Below are positions 7,836 through 15,435 of a stretch of DNA of 54,903 nt, in pieces. How positions within the stretch are numbered: the first letter of the stretch is position 1; the number at the start of each line of letters is the position of its first letter. The notes below the pieces were generated by a model that was not told the origin of the DNA, searched no databases, and worked only from the letters and a program-made list of their open reading frames with translations. The position numbers were made by a program, and so were the translations under genes. Source of the DNA: CAYVDH01 sp964450355 (GTDB lineage Bacteria; Bacteroidota; Bacteroidia; NS11-12g; UBA955); assembly GCA_964450355.1 (NCBI GenBank), contig CAYVDH010000004.1, forward strand, positions 1 through 54,903. The letters are read 5' to 3'.

Positions 7836-9356
7836 ATGAATTCAGAGCAAAAAGTTTGCTTAATTATTTTGGATGGATGGGGCATAGGTAAACACGATTT
7901 CACAGATGCCATATACCATGCTCATACTCCTTTTATTAATGAGTTGTGTCAAACTAAACCATTTACTACCTTAACTACTTTTGGGGAAGCAGTAGGATTG
8001 CCTGATGGTCAAATGGGAAATAGCGAGGTAGGACATCTTAATATTGGTGGTGGAAGGGTAGTATGGCAACAATTGGCTTTAATAAACAAAGCGTTTAGGG
8101 ATGACGAAGTTGGTAATATGCTAGGGTTTAAAAACATAATCAATTATTGTCTCGAGCAAAATAAGCCATTACATTTAATGGGTTTAGTTAGCAATGGGGG
8201 TGTTCATAGCAACATGCAACATTTAATCTCATTATGTCAATTAGCACATGAACAAGGTATAAAAAAATGTTACATTCATGCCATTACCGATGGAAGAGAT
8301 ACTGACCCTAAAAGCTCTTTGAATTTTATCAAAGATGTAGAAATAAACACTAGACAATTTGGAGCAAAAATTTCAACCATTATAGGTAGGTATTTTGCCA
8401 TGGACAGGGATAACAGATGGGAGAGAGTTAAAAAAGCTTATGATTTAATAACAACTGGTATTGGGACTAAATTTCAGAATTCTGAACAAGCTATATTGAA
8501 TTCATACAACAATGGAGTTACCGATGAATTTATTGAACCCATAAGAATTTTAGAAGGAGATGAGGGATTGATAAAAGACAACGATGCTGTTTTGTGTTTT
8601 AATTTTAGAACAGATAGAGCAAGAGAAATTACAAAGGCTTTAACCCAAGAGGATTTTCATGAATATGGTATGCATAAAATAAATCTTCACTACTCGACCA
8701 TGACCGAGTATGACCAAACTTTTAAAAACATAAATGTATTATTCCCCACCCACGAAGTGGTGAATTCATTAGGAGAATATGTATCTAAAAACAATAAAAC
8801 TCAATTAAGAGCGGCAGAAACTGAAAAATATCCTCACGTTACTTTTTTCTTTTCAGGAGGAAGGGAATTGCCATACCCAAATGAGCACAGAATTATGGAG
8901 CCTTCGCCCAAAGTGGCAACTTATGATTTACAACCTGAAATGAGCGCCATACCATTAAGTGAAAAAGTAATTGATTACATGACCAAAGAATTGCCAGATT
9001 TTGTTTGCTTAAATTTTGCTAATACAGATATGGTAGGTCATACCGGTGTTTGGGAGGCAATTATCAAAGCTGCTGAAACGGTAGATACTTGCTCTAAAAA
9101 TGTAGTTGAAAATGGGTTAAAATTGGGATATCAGTTTGTCATCATTGCTGATCATGGAAATGCAGATGAAGCAAAAAATATAGATGGTTCACCAAATACT
9201 GCTCATTCTACCAATCCAGTACCATGTATCATTCTTAGCAATAAAGTGCTGAATAACACATTGCATGCTGGCAAGTTAGCAGACGTAGCACCAACCATAT
9301 TGAAATTAATGGATTTACCTATACCGAATGAAATGAATGGGAAAGTTTTGTTTTAG
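7836..9356 (+). CDS. gpmI: 2,3-bisphosphoglycerate-independent phosphoglycerate mutase
   Basis: This cytoplasmic glycolytic/gluconeogenic enzyme interconverts 3- and 2-phosphoglycerate using two Mn ions and a phosphoserine intermediate. The 506 residues match the usual length of about 510. Visible landmarks are the metal aspartate in LIILDGWGIG (D13), the catalytic serine in GQMGNSEVGHLNIGGGR (S63), the ITDGRDTDP and GRYFAMDRDNRW substrate-binding segments, and the C-terminal NFANTDMVGHTG and VIIADHGNAD metal sites. All key motifs are intact. The start is fixed because KVCLIILDGWG follows within a few residues. The small lipoprotein gene overlaps its end. Confidence 0.98.
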   Translation: MNSEQKVCLIILDGWGIGKHDFTDAIYHAHTPFINELCQTKPFTTLTTFGEAVGLPDGQMGNSEVGHLNIGGGRVVWQQLALINKAFRDDEVGNMLGFKNIINYCLEQNKPLHLMGLVSNGGVHSNMQHLISLCQLAHEQGIKKCYIHAITDGRDTDPKSSLNFIKDVEINTRQFGAKISTIIGRYFAMDRDNRWERVKKAYDLITTGIGTKFQNSEQAILNSYNNGVTDEFIEPIRILEGDEGLIKDNDAVLCFNFRTDRAREITKALTQEDFHEYGMHKINLHYSTMTEYDQTFKNINVLFPTHEVVNSLGEYVSKNNKTQLRAAETEKYPHVTFFFSGGRELPYPNEHRIMEPSPKVATYDLQPEMSAIPLSEKVIDYMTKELPDFVCLNFANTDMVGHTGVWEAIIKAAETVDTCSKNVVENGLKLGYQFVIIADHGNADEAKNIDGSPNTAHSTNPVPCIILSNKVLNNTLHAGKLADVAPTILKLMDLPIPNEMNGKVLF

Positions 9357-9885
9357 TTTCATCTTGTTGTTTTTATTTTCTTGCACTAATCCCAAAAACA
9401 AGGCGACAATAAATCAAGATGCATTTGGAATCATTAATCAAGTAAATAACGACATTAAATTCATGGAAAAAAATTCGTATTTTGTTTCAAAGCAAATACA
9501 AATCAACGATTCCTTGTACGATTGCTTATCAAAACAAGTAGATTGGAAATCAGAATTTGGTTTTATTTTTAAATACTTAAGTTTAACAAAAAATCAAGCA
9601 GTTCAATTTACTAAAGACACCATGACTTATTACAATGGATTTAAATTTGAATCGTACACCCAAACACAACCGAATCAACTATTAAAGTACATTGAATTCA
9701 TTAGGAACAATCAAGGGGATTTAGAAAAAATGACCTTCATCATTCAGGAAAAAGGGAAAATAAACGATACAGAATTAAGTTATACTTATCTACCTAAAAA
9801 AGGATATGATATTTCAACTAAATTAAACAATAACGTAACAGAATCCAATCAAATAGAGATTCACACAGAGTTTTTACACTACTAA
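9337..9885 (+). CDS. Small lipoprotein of unknown function
   Basis: This 182-residue protein begins MGKFCFSFILLFLFSCTNP, a lipoprotein signal with a lipobox cysteine at residue 16, so the mature protein is probably lipid-anchored in the periplasm or outer membrane. The remainder is polar with no recognised domain. Its ATG lies inside the last codons of gpmI (20-base overlap, different frame), which suggests co-transcription and coupled translation. Its 3' end overlaps the convergent membrane protein gene by 12 bases. I do not recognise the family. Confidence 0.7.
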   Translation: MGKFCFSFILLFLFSCTNPKNKATINQDAFGIINQVNNDIKFMEKNSYFVSKQIQINDSLYDCLSKQVDWKSEFGFIFKYLSLTKNQAVQFTKDTMTYYNGFKFESYTQTQPNQLLKYIEFIRNNQGDLEKMTFIIQEKGKINDTELSYTYLPKKGYDISTKLNNNVTESNQIEIHTEFLHY

Positions 9886-10797
9886 ATGGTCTTTTACAGA
9901 CTCATTATCTTCAACTTGATCGTTACTGTATCTAAAGTAGAGCGCTGAAGATGCTGAAAAGAAGAAAGCTGTTAATAATGCAGAGATAACAGATGAAATT
10001 ATTTGAGTAGTGATAAATGCTGCAAATGAATTGTTAACTAAAGCGCTGCTTATTGGCAATATTATGATACTTGACACTATTCCAGAGATTATTGCAATAA
10101 CTAACATAATAAGGAATATAAAAACTGCTCTTTTAAAAGTTATTTTATTGTAACTGAATTTAATTGATTCTAAAAGGCCCATGTCACCATGGATTAGTGC
10201 TGCATATGACAAACTCAATCTTATAAGATAAAAACACAATACAAATATCCCTATAAACATTAGAAAAATTCCTAATCCTTTAGAAACAGCTATCATTAGT
10301 CCCATTAAAAGTGCAAAAACTATAATTACTCCTATTAAGATTAATAACAACAATAAACTTAGCAAAATCAATTTAATTAATTTATCGTTAAATGATTTTT
10401 TTAAGGCATTTACAAATGAATTGTCAAAATGGCGAATTTCATTGTCATTTAAAGTGTAAAATAAATTGTATTGCCACATTGAAATTATGCTGCCTAAAAC
10501 GATAGCCAAAACAACATATGCCAAATTAATTGTTCCAAAAAAGGATTTAAAAAAATCAAGAGGATCGCTACCACTTTTGCTTATTGAAATTAATTTTGCT
10601 TGCATTTCTTTATTGAAATCAGCTAATTCTGTAATGCCAATTCCAAATGCAGCTGCAACTAAGGGAAGAACCACAATTACTGATACTACCATTAAAATGA
10701 TACTCAATATGATGTTTGGCACCAATATCCTTTTATACAATTTAAAAGTAGATTCAAATGCAGGATTTTCTCTAAAATGTTGTAAGTATTCTCTCAT
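9874..10797 (-). CDS. Multi-pass membrane protein of unknown function
   Basis: This 307-residue integral membrane protein has about six hydrophobic segments, near residues 27-55, 90-112, 140-170, 175-200, 225-250 and 260-285. The first 25 residues (MREYLQHFRENPAFESTFKL) and the charged tail ending ESVKDHLVV look cytoplasmic. It resembles the large, poorly characterised group of Bacteroidota proteins with a glycerophosphodiesterase-like membrane domain, but I see no catalytic signature. Transcribed alone; its coding end overlaps the convergent lipoprotein gene by 12 bases. Confidence 0.7.
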   Translation of the reverse strand: MREYLQHFRENPAFESTFKLYKRILVPNIILSIILMVVSVIVVLPLVAAAFGIGITELADFNKEMQAKLISISKSGSDPLDFFKSFFGTINLAYVVLAIVLGSIISMWQYNLFYTLNDNEIRHFDNSFVNALKKSFNDKLIKLILLSLLLLLILIGVIIVFALLMGLMIAVSKGLGIFLMFIGIFVLCFYLIRLSLSYAALIHGDMGLLESIKFSYNKITFKRAVFIFLIMLVIAIISGIVSSIIILPISSALVNNSFAAFITTQIISSVISALLTAFFFSASSALYFRYSNDQVEDNESVKDHLVV

Positions 10798-10816
10798 ATT
10801 TTCAATAGATTTTTTT

Positions 10817-10824
10817 CAATTATA
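10817..10824 (-). promoter_or_regulatory. Weak -7 element TATAATTG
   Basis: One mismatch from TAnnTTTG, on the minus strand, 19 bases upstream of the membrane protein ATG at 10797. It is the best candidate promoter for that gene. Confidence 0.3.
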
Positions 10825-10921
10825 GGTGTTTCAATTAAGAAATCCAATTTCGATGTTATTAAATAACAAAATGTTAGTCAAATGATTTATAATTATGTGA
10901 TTGTATTTTAGATCAATCTTT

Positions 10922-10929
10922 TATCTTTG
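10922..10929 (+). promoter_or_regulatory. -7 promoter element TATCTTTG, 4 nt before the start codon
   Basis: An exact TAnnTTTG match with TTG at 10901-10903, 18 bases upstream, as a plausible -33 element. Only four bases lie between it and the ATG at 10934, so the message is predicted to be leaderless. The ATG at 10934 is therefore preferred over the earlier in-frame codon at 10901, which lies upstream of this promoter. Confidence 0.6.
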
Positions 10930-10933
10930 TTTT

Positions 10934-11119
10934 ATGAAAAAAACAATTAGTTTATTCCTGGCTGTATTTTGCATGGTGATGGTAGTAATTGCCAAACCCA
11001 AACCTTGTGGTACATGGAAAGGTAAAAATTTGTACAAAGGTGAAAAAGGAGGTTGCTATTACTTAAAATCTAAGAAAAAGGTAAAAGTGTATGTAGATAA
11101 AAACTTTTGCAAATGCTAG
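10934..11119 (+). CDS. Small secreted lysine- and cysteine-rich peptide
   Basis: The 61-residue precursor has a clean signal peptide (MKKTISLFLAVFCMVMVVIA). The predicted mature chain is 41 residues with four cysteines (mature positions 5, 21, 39, 41), 13 lysines and only two acidic residues, so it is strongly cationic. The GxxGGCYY ... VYVDKNFC pattern resembles the short PBCV-specific basic adaptor-type domain found in small bacterial proteins; this is from memory and not certain. It could be a disulfide-stabilised envelope-binding or defensive peptide. Monocistronic; its stop abuts the stop of the convergent coiled-coil gene. Confidence 0.7.
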   Translation: MKKTISLFLAVFCMVMVVIAKPKPCGTWKGKNLYKGEKGGCYYLKSKKKVKVYVDKNFCKC

Positions 11120-12040
11120 TTAAAGCAATTCAAAATTGAACGTGCTAAGCACTTCATCTCCATCTTTCAATTCTACAGTGTATTTTCCTTTTTTATAATC
11201 AGGTTTCTGAGTGTAATTTATTTTTATCACTTTTTGTTTGCCATCAAATGACACTGTTTCTTTAGATGTATATACATTTTCTATGTTAGATAATTGATTG
11301 TTAGTAGTACTTAAAATAATGCCATCTGGATTTTTAACCCTTACAACATAAGATTTTTCTACCGTGTTTTTTGTCAATTTATTACCTAGTACAGTATAAG
11401 TAATGAATAATCTTTCTACCTTTTTAGCTTTATAAATTGGTAAAAATATACCTTTCTTTTCGTACTGAGGAGTGACACTTACTGGGCTTACAAATGGCAT
11501 TTCGGCAATGCTAACCTTTTCTGATAATGCAGTATTTGTAGAATTTAAAGTCGATATTTTAGCCTCTTTGTCAGCCAATTGTGCTTTGTAATTTTCGTTC
11601 TCCATCAACAAAGATTCCAATTTTGTTTTAAAATCGTTGTTTTCTGTTCTTATTACTACTAAACTGTCTTTTAAAGCTCTGAGTTTTGAATTGCTTAATC
11701 CTCCACCAGATAATTGAGCTCTAATGCTAGCAATTCTCGCTTCTTTTTCTGCCAATATTTGTCTTAAACTATCTGTTTCACCTTGATACATCAATATTTC
11801 TGCTCTTAAAGATTCTGTTTTAGCAGTTTCTTCAGCTAATTTCTGATATAAACTGTCTTTTAAAGTTTGATTTATTTTTAAAGAATCTATGCTTGATATG
11901 GCCTTTGCAGAAGCTACTTTTTCTTTTTGCCATAACATAAAATTACTTACTCCTGAGCCCACCAACAATAAGGACAATAAGGCTATTAATATCGATTTGC
12001 CTTTGCTTTTCTTTGGTTGTTCTTGTTCCAATTCTTCCAT
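11120..12040 (-). CDS. Membrane-anchored periplasmic coiled-coil protein
   Basis: This 306-residue protein has a charged cytoplasmic N-terminus rich in Glu/Lys (1-14), one membrane helix at about 16-36, then a long heptad-type coiled coil at about 40-180 (KDSLYQKLAEETAKTESLRA, LRQILAEKEARIASIRAQL). A compact beta-rich C-terminal domain at about 190-306 ends DGDEVLSTFNFELL. Type II membrane topology places the coiled coil in the periplasm. It is the last gene of a four-gene operon beginning at 14221, starting 2 bases after the thioredoxin-like gene. Function unknown; an envelope scaffold is plausible. Confidence 0.72.
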   Translation of the reverse strand: MEELEQEQPKKSKGKSILIALLSLLLVGSGVSNFMLWQKEKVASAKAISSIDSLKINQTLKDSLYQKLAEETAKTESLRAEILMYQGETDSLRQILAEKEARIASIRAQLSGGGLSNSKLRALKDSLVVIRTENNDFKTKLESLLMENENYKAQLADKEAKISTLNSTNTALSEKVSIAEMPFVSPVSVTPQYEKKGIFLPIYKAKKVERLFITYTVLGNKLTKNTVEKSYVVRVKNPDGIILSTTNNQLSNIENVYTSKETVSFDGKQKVIKINYTQKPDYKKGKYTVELKDGDEVLSTFNFELL

Positions 12041-12042
12041 TT

Positions 12043-13347
12043 TTAAATGCTGTTTCTTTGCAGCAATATTAATAATTCTGAAGGACTAATACCAACTTGT
12101 TTTACTTTTAATTTTTTTCTAGTCAGAATTCCAGTTGGATAATCAGCGATAAACAGTTTGTTATTTATTTTGTAAGTTGATAATCCAACGGTCCATTTGA
12201 TTTGGCCTTTTCTCTTCATTTTTAACAAAGATTTAGGCGTTTCGCCATAATTTAATGATACAATGTTTATTTTGTCACCATATTCTTTTTGTATTTGATT
12301 TAAAATGACAGAATCAGTGTTAAAACTTGGAGAAGTAGTATTCCATACATAAATATAAGTTGGTTTCTTTTTGAACTTCTTAATGGATATTAATTTGTCC
12401 TTTTCATCTACTTTTTTGAATTTAAATTTCTTGATTTTTTTTCCAATTTTCAAGCTGTTTTTAATTTTAGCATTTAAATCCAATGTGATTTTTAAACTCT
12501 TACCTAATGGGTGAATTTCCGATACATCAAAATGTTTTCCATTGCGTTCAAAATACATGTTTTTTGCATTTTTTGATACTTTTAATAGCTCTTCAGTAAG
12601 TTCTTCTGATTTGTAATTGCCCAACATGATTACATCTTCGCCATCATCGTTGTATAATCCATTGCAATTGGCATCTTTAATGGCAATTCTAAAACTGTCA
12701 TTACCATATTTGTAATCACCACCCAATACATTTAGTCTTTTTTCTTTGAAAGAATAAAATGAACCTGCAAAATATTGTCCTCCGCTACTGGATTTAAAAT
12801 ACTCATCAATCATGTTGAGATAAGTGAAATCTGATTTAAAATCAAATCGACTAATTCTTATTTTGTATTTTGCCTCAGGGTTATTTGGATTGTTAAAACT
12901 TAATTCTTTGTGAAAGGCATTGTAATGAAATGTGTCTGGAGCACCATCGTCTGACAAATCTAAGTTATGGTTCCTATCAATGTAAATTAAACAAGGTTCA
13001 AGAGTTCTTTTGTTGTTTGATATTAATATCATTTCATACCCTTTTAGTTTGCTCCTTTCATTTAATCCCCCAAAGTAAACCATGGCATAACATGTGTCGT
13101 GTTTGGAGGATAGTGTAGGAAATACAATGTTAAAAGTCTCTGGTTTTTTTTTGGTTTCAATGCCTATTAAATAAGGTTCAAAAAAAGGATTTTTGGCATA
13201 TTTATATACTGATACAATTGCCTGTGATTTTCTGGTTTGGTCAATTTTCACTTCCTTGTCCAAAGAAATAAAAACTTCTTGAGCCTTCAATCCTTTTAAT
13301 GACAATATTGAAAAAATAAGGAAAAATAAAGATTTAAATTTAATCAT
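12043..13347 (-). CDS. Secreted protein with a degenerate thioredoxin-like domain
   Basis: This 434-residue protein carries a signal peptide (MIKFKSLFFLIFSILSLKGLKA-QE). Residues 25-300 form a domain I do not recognise. The C-terminal 130 residues have a TlpA/thioredoxin layout: a PTYIYVWNTTSPSFNTDS strand-helix, then INIVSLNYGETPKSLLK, the YPTGILTRKKLK turn with its cis-proline position, and a final helix. At the site where thioredoxins carry CxxC there is NTTSPS, with no cysteine, so redox activity is not expected. It overlaps the metallopeptidase gene by 8 bases in the same operon. Confidence 0.7.
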   Translation of the reverse strand: MIKFKSLFFLIFSILSLKGLKAQEVFISLDKEVKIDQTRKSQAIVSVYKYAKNPFFEPYLIGIETKKKPETFNIVFPTLSSKHDTCYAMVYFGGLNERSKLKGYEMILISNNKRTLEPCLIYIDRNHNLDLSDDGAPDTFHYNAFHKELSFNNPNNPEAKYKIRISRFDFKSDFTYLNMIDEYFKSSSGGQYFAGSFYSFKEKRLNVLGGDYKYGNDSFRIAIKDANCNGLYNDDGEDVIMLGNYKSEELTEELLKVSKNAKNMYFERNGKHFDVSEIHPLGKSLKITLDLNAKIKNSLKIGKKIKKFKFKKVDEKDKLISIKKFKKKPTYIYVWNTTSPSFNTDSVILNQIQKEYGDKINIVSLNYGETPKSLLKMKRKGQIKWTVGLSTYKINNKLFIADYPTGILTRKKLKVKQVGISPSELLILLQRNSI

Positions 13348-14053
13348 TGCTTCTTCCTCTACCTAAAAACAAGGAAATAAAATAAGCTAAGTTTGCAATG
13401 GCACCTATAGCTGCAACAACATAGGTCATTGCTGCCCATTTTAGTGAATCTTTAGCTCCATCGTATTCATTTGTAGTAACAATTCCTTTGGTTTGCATCC
13501 AATTTAAAGCTCTTTTGCTTGCATCAAATTCTACAGGCAATGTAAATAATGCAAATGCTGTGAGGATGATATTTGCTGCAATTAACACCATTAACAAAGT
13601 AGTTCCAAAGCTGTTGTTCGAATAGATTAAAGCAGCACCTCCAAATAATAAGATCATGTTAGCGTAATTCATGATAGTGGCACTAATGGAATAAAAGGGG
13701 ACTAATTTACTTCTTAATCCTATCCATGCGTATGCTTCGGCATGCTGAACAGCATGTCCACATTCATGGGCTGCTACTGCAGCGGCAGCAGCATTCCTTT
13801 GGTGATATACAACTTCACTTAAGTTTACTGTTTTGTCTATTGGATTGTAGTGGTCGGTTAATTGTCCTTGTACTTGGGTGATTCTAACATCTTTAATGCC
13901 ATGGTCGGCTAACATTTTGGCAGCAATTTCAGCACCTGACATGCCGTTTTGTAATCTAATTTGTGAATATTGAGCAAATTTTCTTTTAAGCTTGCCACTG
14001 ATAAGCATACTAATTACCATGACAATTAAACCAATAATAAATATTCCGTTCAT
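13340..14053 (-). CDS. Integral membrane zinc metallopeptidase (YugP/DUF2268-type)
   Basis: This 237-residue protein belongs to the neutral zinc metallopeptidase family typified by Bacillus YugP (PF04298). It has an N-terminal helix (GIFIIGLIVMVISMLISG), a segment containing SGAEIAAKMLADHGI, and the zinc site HECGH (H96, E97, H100) followed by AVQHAEAY. Three further hydrophobic segments lie at about 110-135, 140-175 and 205-230. It probably cleaves or controls membrane-associated proteins; substrates are unknown. It is second in the operon, 9 bases after the short membrane protein, and overlaps the downstream gene by 8 bases. Confidence 0.92.
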   Translation of the reverse strand: MNGIFIIGLIVMVISMLISGKLKRKFAQYSQIRLQNGMSGAEIAAKMLADHGIKDVRITQVQGQLTDHYNPIDKTVNLSEVVYHQRNAAAAAVAAHECGHAVQHAEAYAWIGLRSKLVPFYSISATIMNYANMILLFGGAALIYSNNSFGTTLLMVLIAANIILTAFALFTLPVEFDASKRALNWMQTKGIVTTNEYDGAKDSLKWAAMTYVVAAIGAIANLAYFISLFLGRGRSND

Positions 14054-14062
14054 TTTTTGTGT

Positions 14063-14221
14063 TTATTTTATTGCTTTTAGTATTACAATAATGATTCCAA
14101 TTATAAAAATAAAAATGGTGATTCGATTAATGCCATGCATCATAGACAAAAATTTAGTTTCTTCTAATCCATGATTTTCCTGCTTTTTAAAAGTGATGTA
14201 TGACCAGATTTTTTTTAACAT
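14063..14221 (-). CDS. Short single-helix membrane protein (DUF6728-like)
   Basis: This 52-residue protein starts MLKKIWSYITFKKQE, continues with KFLSMMHGINRITI, and ends in a membrane helix (FIFIIGIIIVILKAIK). The size and the MHGINRI motif before a single C-terminal helix match a family of tiny Bacteroidota proteins, which I believe is DUF6728. The name is recalled, not checked. The exact -7 element at 14232-14239 and its position 9 bases before the metallopeptidase gene support it as a real first gene of the operon. Function unknown. Confidence 0.72.
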   Translation of the reverse strand: MLKKIWSYITFKKQENHGLEETKFLSMMHGINRITIFIFIIGIIIVILKAIK

Positions 14222-14231
14222 AATAAGGTCA

Positions 14232-14239
14232 CAAATATA
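14232..14239 (-). promoter_or_regulatory. -7 promoter element TATATTTG of the metallopeptidase operon
   Basis: This exact TAnnTTTG match on the minus strand lies 10 bases upstream of the ATG at 14221. The predicted leader is only about 6 bases. It would drive the four genes from 14221 down to 11120. Confidence 0.6.
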
Positions 14240-14269
14240 ACGTCATTAGATATTGATTGTTTTGTTTTA

Positions 14270-14303
14270 TCATAAAAAAAGCCGCAATATTTTGCAGCTT
14301 TTT
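14270..14303 (-). terminator. Intrinsic terminator after the lipoprotein gene
   Basis: GCCGCAA (14281-14287) and TTGCAGC (14292-14298) form a 7-bp stem with a 4-base loop. In the minus-strand RNA the odd pair is a G-U wobble, whereas in the plus-strand RNA it is an A-C mismatch, so the hairpin is built for minus-strand transcripts. A run of seven U follows in that direction. It lies 27 bases past the stop of the lipoprotein gene. Confidence 0.8.
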
Positions 14304-14324
14304 ATTTGTAAGTTTATTTATGAA

Positions 14325-14861
14325 TTATTTAACACTGGCTTTGATGTTCCAATTGGCTTTTACTTTTAATTTCATTGGAGACAATGGAGCGTTGTTAGTT
14401 CCTTTAATGCTGTATGTAAAAGTAGTAGCTTTTATATAATTTGCCAAATTGTCAGAATTATTGACATTAAGTTCTACAGTCGTAGAACCTTTTGCTATAG
14501 GATTTTTTGAAGCTATGGTAATGGTTGGTAATCCATCAGCAGACAATAGCAATTCAATGTTATCTATTTTATCAAAATTTTCGCCAGCTTTAGCACTGTC
14601 AATTAATACAGTAGCTGATTTCAGTTTCAATTCGTCTAATAAATCTAAACTGGTGTTATTTTTCTCTAATTTTGATTTCAATTCTGAAGTCAATACTGTT
14701 TCACCAAAAGATTGATTACCAGTATTTGGCAAATTTGTAGTAGTTAAATTTGCTTCAGTTGGATAATCAATGTTTACTGTAGTTAATTTTTGAACACATC
14801 CACCCATAGATATAAAAAGGGTAAGTGCTAATACTGATAATTGTTTAAAGATTGTTTTCAT
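14325..14861 (-). CDS. Lipoprotein of unknown function
   Basis: This 178-residue protein has a lipoprotein signal peptide with lipobox SMGGC (cysteine at residue 22: LALTLFISMGGC). The mature part is rich in Thr, Asn, Lys and Leu. Its alternating strands (VLIDSAKAGENFDKIDNIEL, TITIASKNPIAKGSTTVELN) suggest a single beta-sandwich domain. I do not recognise the family. It is monocistronic: a -7 element precedes it at 14885-14892 and a clear intrinsic terminator follows. It is probably located in the outer membrane or periplasm. Confidence 0.75.
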   Translation of the reverse strand: MKTIFKQLSVLALTLFISMGGCVQKLTTVNIDYPTEANLTTTNLPNTGNQSFGETVLTSELKSKLEKNNTSLDLLDELKLKSATVLIDSAKAGENFDKIDNIELLLSADGLPTITIASKNPIAKGSTTVELNVNNSDNLANYIKATTFTYSIKGTNNAPLSPMKLKVKANWNIKASVK

Positions 14862-14884
14862 TTTTATAAATTTTTTATTTATTG

Positions 14885-14892
14885 CAAATTTA
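14885..14892 (-). promoter_or_regulatory. -7 promoter element TAAATTTG
   Basis: This exact TAnnTTTG match on the minus strand lies 23 bases upstream of the lipoprotein ATG at 14861. The predicted leader is about 19 bases. Confidence 0.55.
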
Positions 14893-14942
14893 ATGTTAAA
14901 TTTCTGAAAATTAAAATACTGTTTGTAAACAGCTGATTATAA

Positions 14943-15389
14943 CTAGCTAAGTAAGTTTTTTAATTGTTCTGAAATGGTTTTTCCATCGGTTTTAGCTCCC
15001 AATTCTTTCATGGCTATAGGCATAACTTTACCTACTTCTTTCATAGAAGTAGCACCTGTATCCGCAATTATTTTTTTAAGAGCAATGATGATATCTTCTA
15101 TACTCATAGGTTGAGGTAAATAGGTTTCAATGACAGACAGTTCCTCTTGTTCTTTCTGAGCTAAATCCAATCTATTTTCTTTATTAAAAATATCGATGCT
15201 GTCTTTTCTTTGTTTTGCCATTTTTTGCATTGCTTTTATGGCAATTTCATCTGTTATGTCTTTGCTTCCTGTTTCAGTACCTGCTAATAAAAACGCGGAT
15301 TTTATTGCTCTTATTGCTCGTAACTTTGTCTCATCTTTAGCTTTCATCGCTGTGATAAGGTCTTGATTTATTTGATTTACTAATGACAT
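14943..15389 (-). CDS. GatB/YqeY domain protein
   Basis: This 148-residue protein is a stand-alone YqeY family member. It opens with LVNQINQDLITAMKAKDETK and RAIKSAF, and carries the family's IETYLPQPMS motif at about 105 and the C-terminal GKVMPIAMKELGAKTDGKTI helix. The domain is homologous to the C-terminal tRNA-binding region of amidotransferase subunit GatB. Its role as a free-standing protein is not established. It is the last gene of a TPR-comA-yqeY operon, 46 bases after comA. Length and motifs are typical. Confidence 0.92.
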   Translation of the reverse strand: MSLVNQINQDLITAMKAKDETKLRAIRAIKSAFLLAGTETGSKDITDEIAIKAMQKMAKQRKDSIDIFNKENRLDLAQKEQEELSVIETYLPQPMSIEDIIIALKKIIADTGATSMKEVGKVMPIAMKELGAKTDGKTISEQLKNLLS

Positions 15390-15435
15390 GTTTTTGTTGT
15401 GATTATTCTGTTAAGAAAATGATTTTAAAAATAAA

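Noticed and set aside
10901..10933. Upstream in-frame start of the cationic peptide at 10901
   Set aside because: The codon lies upstream of the exact -7 element at 10922-10929, so it would not be in the transcript, and it would bury the signal peptide.
229..14940. Repeated 11-mer CAGCTGATTAT at 229-239 and 14930-14940
   Set aside because: In 55 kb of AT-rich DNA many 11-mers repeat by chance, and the two sites share no context.
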